Shown here: positions 61,267 through 64,000 of the stretch, piece by piece
How positions within the stretch are numbered: position 1 is the first letter of the stretch
How the letters are laid out: each line of letters opens with the position of its first letter
Source of the DNA: Siphonodentalium dalli
Lineage: Eukaryota > Mollusca > Scaphopoda > Gadilida > Siphonodentaliidae
Assembly: GCA_032622095.1 (NCBI GenBank)
Contig: CP136069.1
Span: 30,884,342 to 30,948,341, forward strand
Length of the DNA: 64,000 nt
Direction: 5' to 3'
The notes under the pieces: generated by a model
What the model saw: the letters and a program-made list of their open reading frames with translations, nothing else
Told to the model about the DNA's origin: nothing
The model's database searches: none
Translations under genes and position numbers: made by a program

Positions 61267-61800
61267 TCAGCTTTTCACTGTAGTGTTGTACACAAACAAC
61301 AGATCTTTTTCGGAGACAATGGTCACGTTAAGTTCATCCAAACGAGCCCACATCCGATTTCTTGATTCTGTGTACAACTGAAGACAAAATGGTTTGCGTC
61401 TCACATGAGTTTCCACAAGTACAGTTTGGATGAGCTGAGATGTAGTTTTCATTTTTATCAAAGTTTAGGTCACCACAGTTATTTCTAAGTCTACAGTGCA
61501 AAATGTTTAATCTCCTTTGGCCTGTATTATAATATGGTGGGGGTTTCAAAGTAAGTTCTTTATTACAGAATGTTCTATACATGTTACTAATGATTTCGTC
61601 GTTAGTCGGTTCTGATGAGGGGTCATCAACTTTTTGGTCGGTAGTGGTTTTGCATGATAGATTCCATTCAGCGATCATGGGTGGGACGAAACACGATTTG
61701 AAGTGGGTCCTGTTCGTAAAGTACTTTATGTGTCGCAAAGGGTTGGAGTTACATATGACACTCAAAAACCAAGTCCTATTTTCCGACTGGAATGCCATAA
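61267..61800 (-). pseudogene. LINE ORF2 C-terminal fragment, frameshifted
   Basis: The minus strand reads FVPPMIAEWNLS, PPYYNTGQRRLNILHCRLRN and NCTCGNSCETQT, the familiar tail of LINE reverse-transcriptase polyproteins. The expected continuation SRNRMWARLDELNVTIVSEK lies in another frame (61461-61267), so there is at least one frameshift. No catalytic domain remains. Confidence 0.6.
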
Positions 61801-62176
61801 GACAAAAACTTGGCGGGCATTGTCATTTCTTTCAATGTATACACTGTAGAAAATGTCCGTAATTTTTTGTCACAATGTGATGATAATTTTGCTTTGCCAT
61901 CACATTTTGCTATAAAAATACGGAATATCCGTGAAAAACGTAAATGCTATTTTCCTTAAAACTAAATGAAATTGATGTAAATTAACTGTACATCCATTAT
62001 GATGGTTGTATATGACGTGGTTTTAATGTCCAAGCTCGATGTAGTAAGATTCGGCTTCATACTTTTGGGAACGTCGGTTCCATTGTTTTGGGAAACAAGG
62101 CCTGATCGAATTCCCAATTGGTGGACATTAGTGAAATTACATATGCAATTGTAATATATGACAATTATTCAGATTA
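61801..62176. other. Unique spacer
   Basis: No feature recognised. Confidence 0.4.
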
Positions 62177-62184
62177 ATTCCAGG

Positions 62185-63182
62185 CAGAGGCGGACTGGGC
62201 CAAAAAAACCGGCCCGGGAAATTAATATAATACCGGCCCATCTGTTTGGGGGGGGGGGGGGGGCGTCCACAGTCCACCTTGGAAAATTCCAACTGCACCC
62301 CCCCCCCCCCTTGAATCAGAATCAGACCAAATACATATTTTTGCATAATTCCATTTGCACCCCCCCCCCCCCACTTGAATCAGATGCAGACCAAATACAT
62401 GTTTTTGCATAATTCCATTTGCACCTCTGGTCTAATATCCTATATATTCATAAACCATGGTTCTATATATTCCCGGTATGAGACCATTCAGATATTTTTA
62501 CCTGAAAAATTGCATAAAATCTAACATAGCGGTCTAACTCCAGACAAATGCACAGAGCTACGGACAAGAGACCAGGACACACCGGGCTGTTCATGGTTGT
62601 TCGGCCCGGGGTGAGAACATTTTGAAAACTATACAAGAAAATCTCGAATCCGATAAACTAGACTGGCATCAACTGAAGCGTTCCTATTTTCTTGTAAATT
62701 TCAATTGGGGGAGGGGTGCGTAAGATTTTTTTTGGGATTTACGGCTGGGAGTTACCGTTAAAATCTCGAGATTAATGGGGTCTTTACGTGGTGTTATATG
62801 ATGCCGACAAGTTCATTTAATGTCAAAATTACGATTAGCCAATTCGGCTGGTTAAACAACACATGTGCCGGCCCACGTCCGGAATTTTCCCGGTCTCCCG
62901 ATCGGCCATGCAGTCCGCCTCTGCCCTCATGAATTTATGTGAGAAGAGTACCATCTTATTGGATACACGGCTGGTTAAACAACACATGTGGCGGCCCACG
63001 TCGGTTTCATTTGCGGCCCAAGTTGTGGTTGGGCGGCCCAACCACATATACCCCCCCCCCCCCCAAACCGTAAAAAAAACCCTCGGATTCTCGCTTGATA
63101 GAAAATCACGTGGAATCAAAATTTTCCGGCCTCCGGCCCATCGGGAAATTTCCCGGTCTCCCGATCGCCCAGTCCGCCTCTG
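62185..63182. mobile_element. hAT-like MITE with 8-bp target duplication
   Basis: Terminal inverted repeats CAGAGGCGGACTGGGC and GCCCAGTCCGCCTCTG. The flanking 8-mers ATTCCAGG (62177-62184) and GTTCCAGG (63183-63190) agree at 7 of 8 positions, as expected for a hAT insertion. An internal CAGTCCGCCTCTG at about 62911 and the repeated GGCTGGTTAAACAACACATG (62838, 62969) show a nested duplication. G/C runs are frequent; no transposase is encoded. Confidence 0.85.
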
Positions 63183-63190
63183 GTTCCAGG

Positions 63191-63534
63191 GTTAATGTCA
63201 TTGTATTATGTGAAGTCAGAGTCAGAGGCAGAATAATATGCCATTATTTATACTTAGTGTATGTTATGTTGTAGTTGTAGATGGGAACTTGGGAAGCATC
63301 ACATTGGTTAAGATCTAATGTGTAATTGGGTGGTATTTATTCTAATAGAATAAAGGGATGATAACCATGCAGATATGACTGGCAAGGGTATACTTGGTTA
63401 TATAACAATGTGCGGTGGTAGGGTTTATGATAGCACACAAATCTGAAATGACATTTCTGGGGCGGGTAGTTTGAAGTCATACCAGTTCAGTACCAGTACT
63501 GATAATAACACAACATACCTGTAGTTGCATTATT
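63191..63534. other. Unique spacer
   Basis: No gene or repeat recognised. Confidence 0.4.
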
Positions 63535-63695
63535 TTATCACGGATATTTGCAAATCCAAGATGGACACCAAGGTCACGTGACCTCCATGTGATGAGCAAA
63601 GTGGCTACACGTGGAACAACCATCTGTTCACTCAACTGAAGTTTGAACAAATTATTCCCATCGATACCCGAGAAACAACACATCTCACATCGCAC
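63535..63695 (-). CDS. Possible exon of an unidentified gene (weakly Death-domain-like)
   Basis: Minus-strand reading from ATG (63695) or from an acceptor-like CTACAG at about 63709, to a good donor CTACAG|GTATGT at 63535. It encodes about 53 residues, including NLFKLQLSEQMVVPRVATLL and WRSRDLGVHLGFANIRDKI. The W..LG..LGF..I spacing recalls a Death domain, but this is weak. Downstream exons would lie at lower coordinates, where I recognised none. Confidence 0.3.
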
Positions 63696-63880
63696 CCTGT
63701 AGATTCACACAATTAGTGCCCGTAAAAATCAATACACATCGCCATACGATTTACACAAACGTTTCCGAGGTTTATCAGCCAATAATCACACGCCCTCTAT
63801 ACATTCACACAATTAGCGGCCGTGGGAATCTGTACATTTCGCCAAAACGGTTTACATGAAAGTTTTCGATGTTTTTGGGA
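63690..63880. repeat. Two diverged tandem copies of ~95 bp
   Basis: ATTCACACAATTAGYGSCCG, CATHTCGCCA..ACG and TTTACAYRAA recur at about 63703 and 63802. The segment may be upstream of the exon at 63535-63695. Confidence 0.5.
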
Positions 63881-64000
63881 TTTATGAACATCGGAAACGC
63901 CTTTCACTTCAAGCTGTTCGTGTGACCCCGCTCACTGCGTGTTGTTATTACGAGACTTTGTTGAAATTTGAACAATATGTTACTTATAATTGTTTTGGTA

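Noticed and set aside
62137-62412. Gly/Pro-rich frames on both strands
   Set aside because: They translate G/C homopolymer runs of the hAT-like MITE.

Overview
The window is eukaryotic, repeat-rich animal DNA. It most likely comes from a marine invertebrate, and a mollusc or other lophotrochozoan is my best guess. That guess rests on the repeat spectrum (Helitron-like elements with TGTC microsatellites, tRNA-derived SINEs, TTAA and hAT MITEs, minisatellites inside introns) and on GT-AG introns in every gene model; no single sequence proves the clade. Two gene models hold together with intact frames and compatible intron phases across every junction.

(1) Positions 2723-28530: an inverted-repeat structure of about 25.8 kb. 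Two tandem arrays of a ~165-bp unit (left about 3109-10135, right about 20985-28175) lie in opposite orientation, and a ~400-bp non-tandem tip, also inverted, caps the outer end of each. Between the arrays, on the minus strand, is a complete six-exon gene for a retroviral/Gypsy-type integrase (HHCC, DD35E, GPY/F) fused to a C48/Ulp1-type cysteine protease. This is the architecture of Ginger-type DNA transposases and the KRBA2-like genes related to them. The gene has its own TATA and CCAAT boxes. I read the whole unit as a giant Ginger-like transposon whose terminal inverted repeats have become ~7-kb satellites. Its introns hold a decayed MULE-like element and other repeats.

(2) Positions 28873-58931: the 3' part of a plus-strand cadherin gene. 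Eleven exons encode 678 residues with five cadherin (EC) repeats, one transmembrane helix and a short basic cytoplasmic tail that ends at a TAG. Upstream exons must lie outside the window, or beyond the giant element. The introns contain a 23 x 41-bp and a ~24 x 32-bp minisatellite, a six-copy head-to-tail block of Helitron-like elements ending 18 bp before an exon, a ~62-bp satellite, several MITE families, large palindromes, a SINE pair, a LINE 3' fragment and a decayed EC-coding relic.

(3) Positions 58932-64000: the 3' flank. It holds a poly(A) signal, another Helitron-like copy, a second frameshifted LINE 3' fragment, a hAT-like MITE with a near-perfect 8-bp target duplication and, at the right edge on the minus strand, one possible exon of an unknown gene.

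No rRNA gene, functional tRNA gene or CRISPR array was seen. Exon limits come from splice consensus plus reading frame only.
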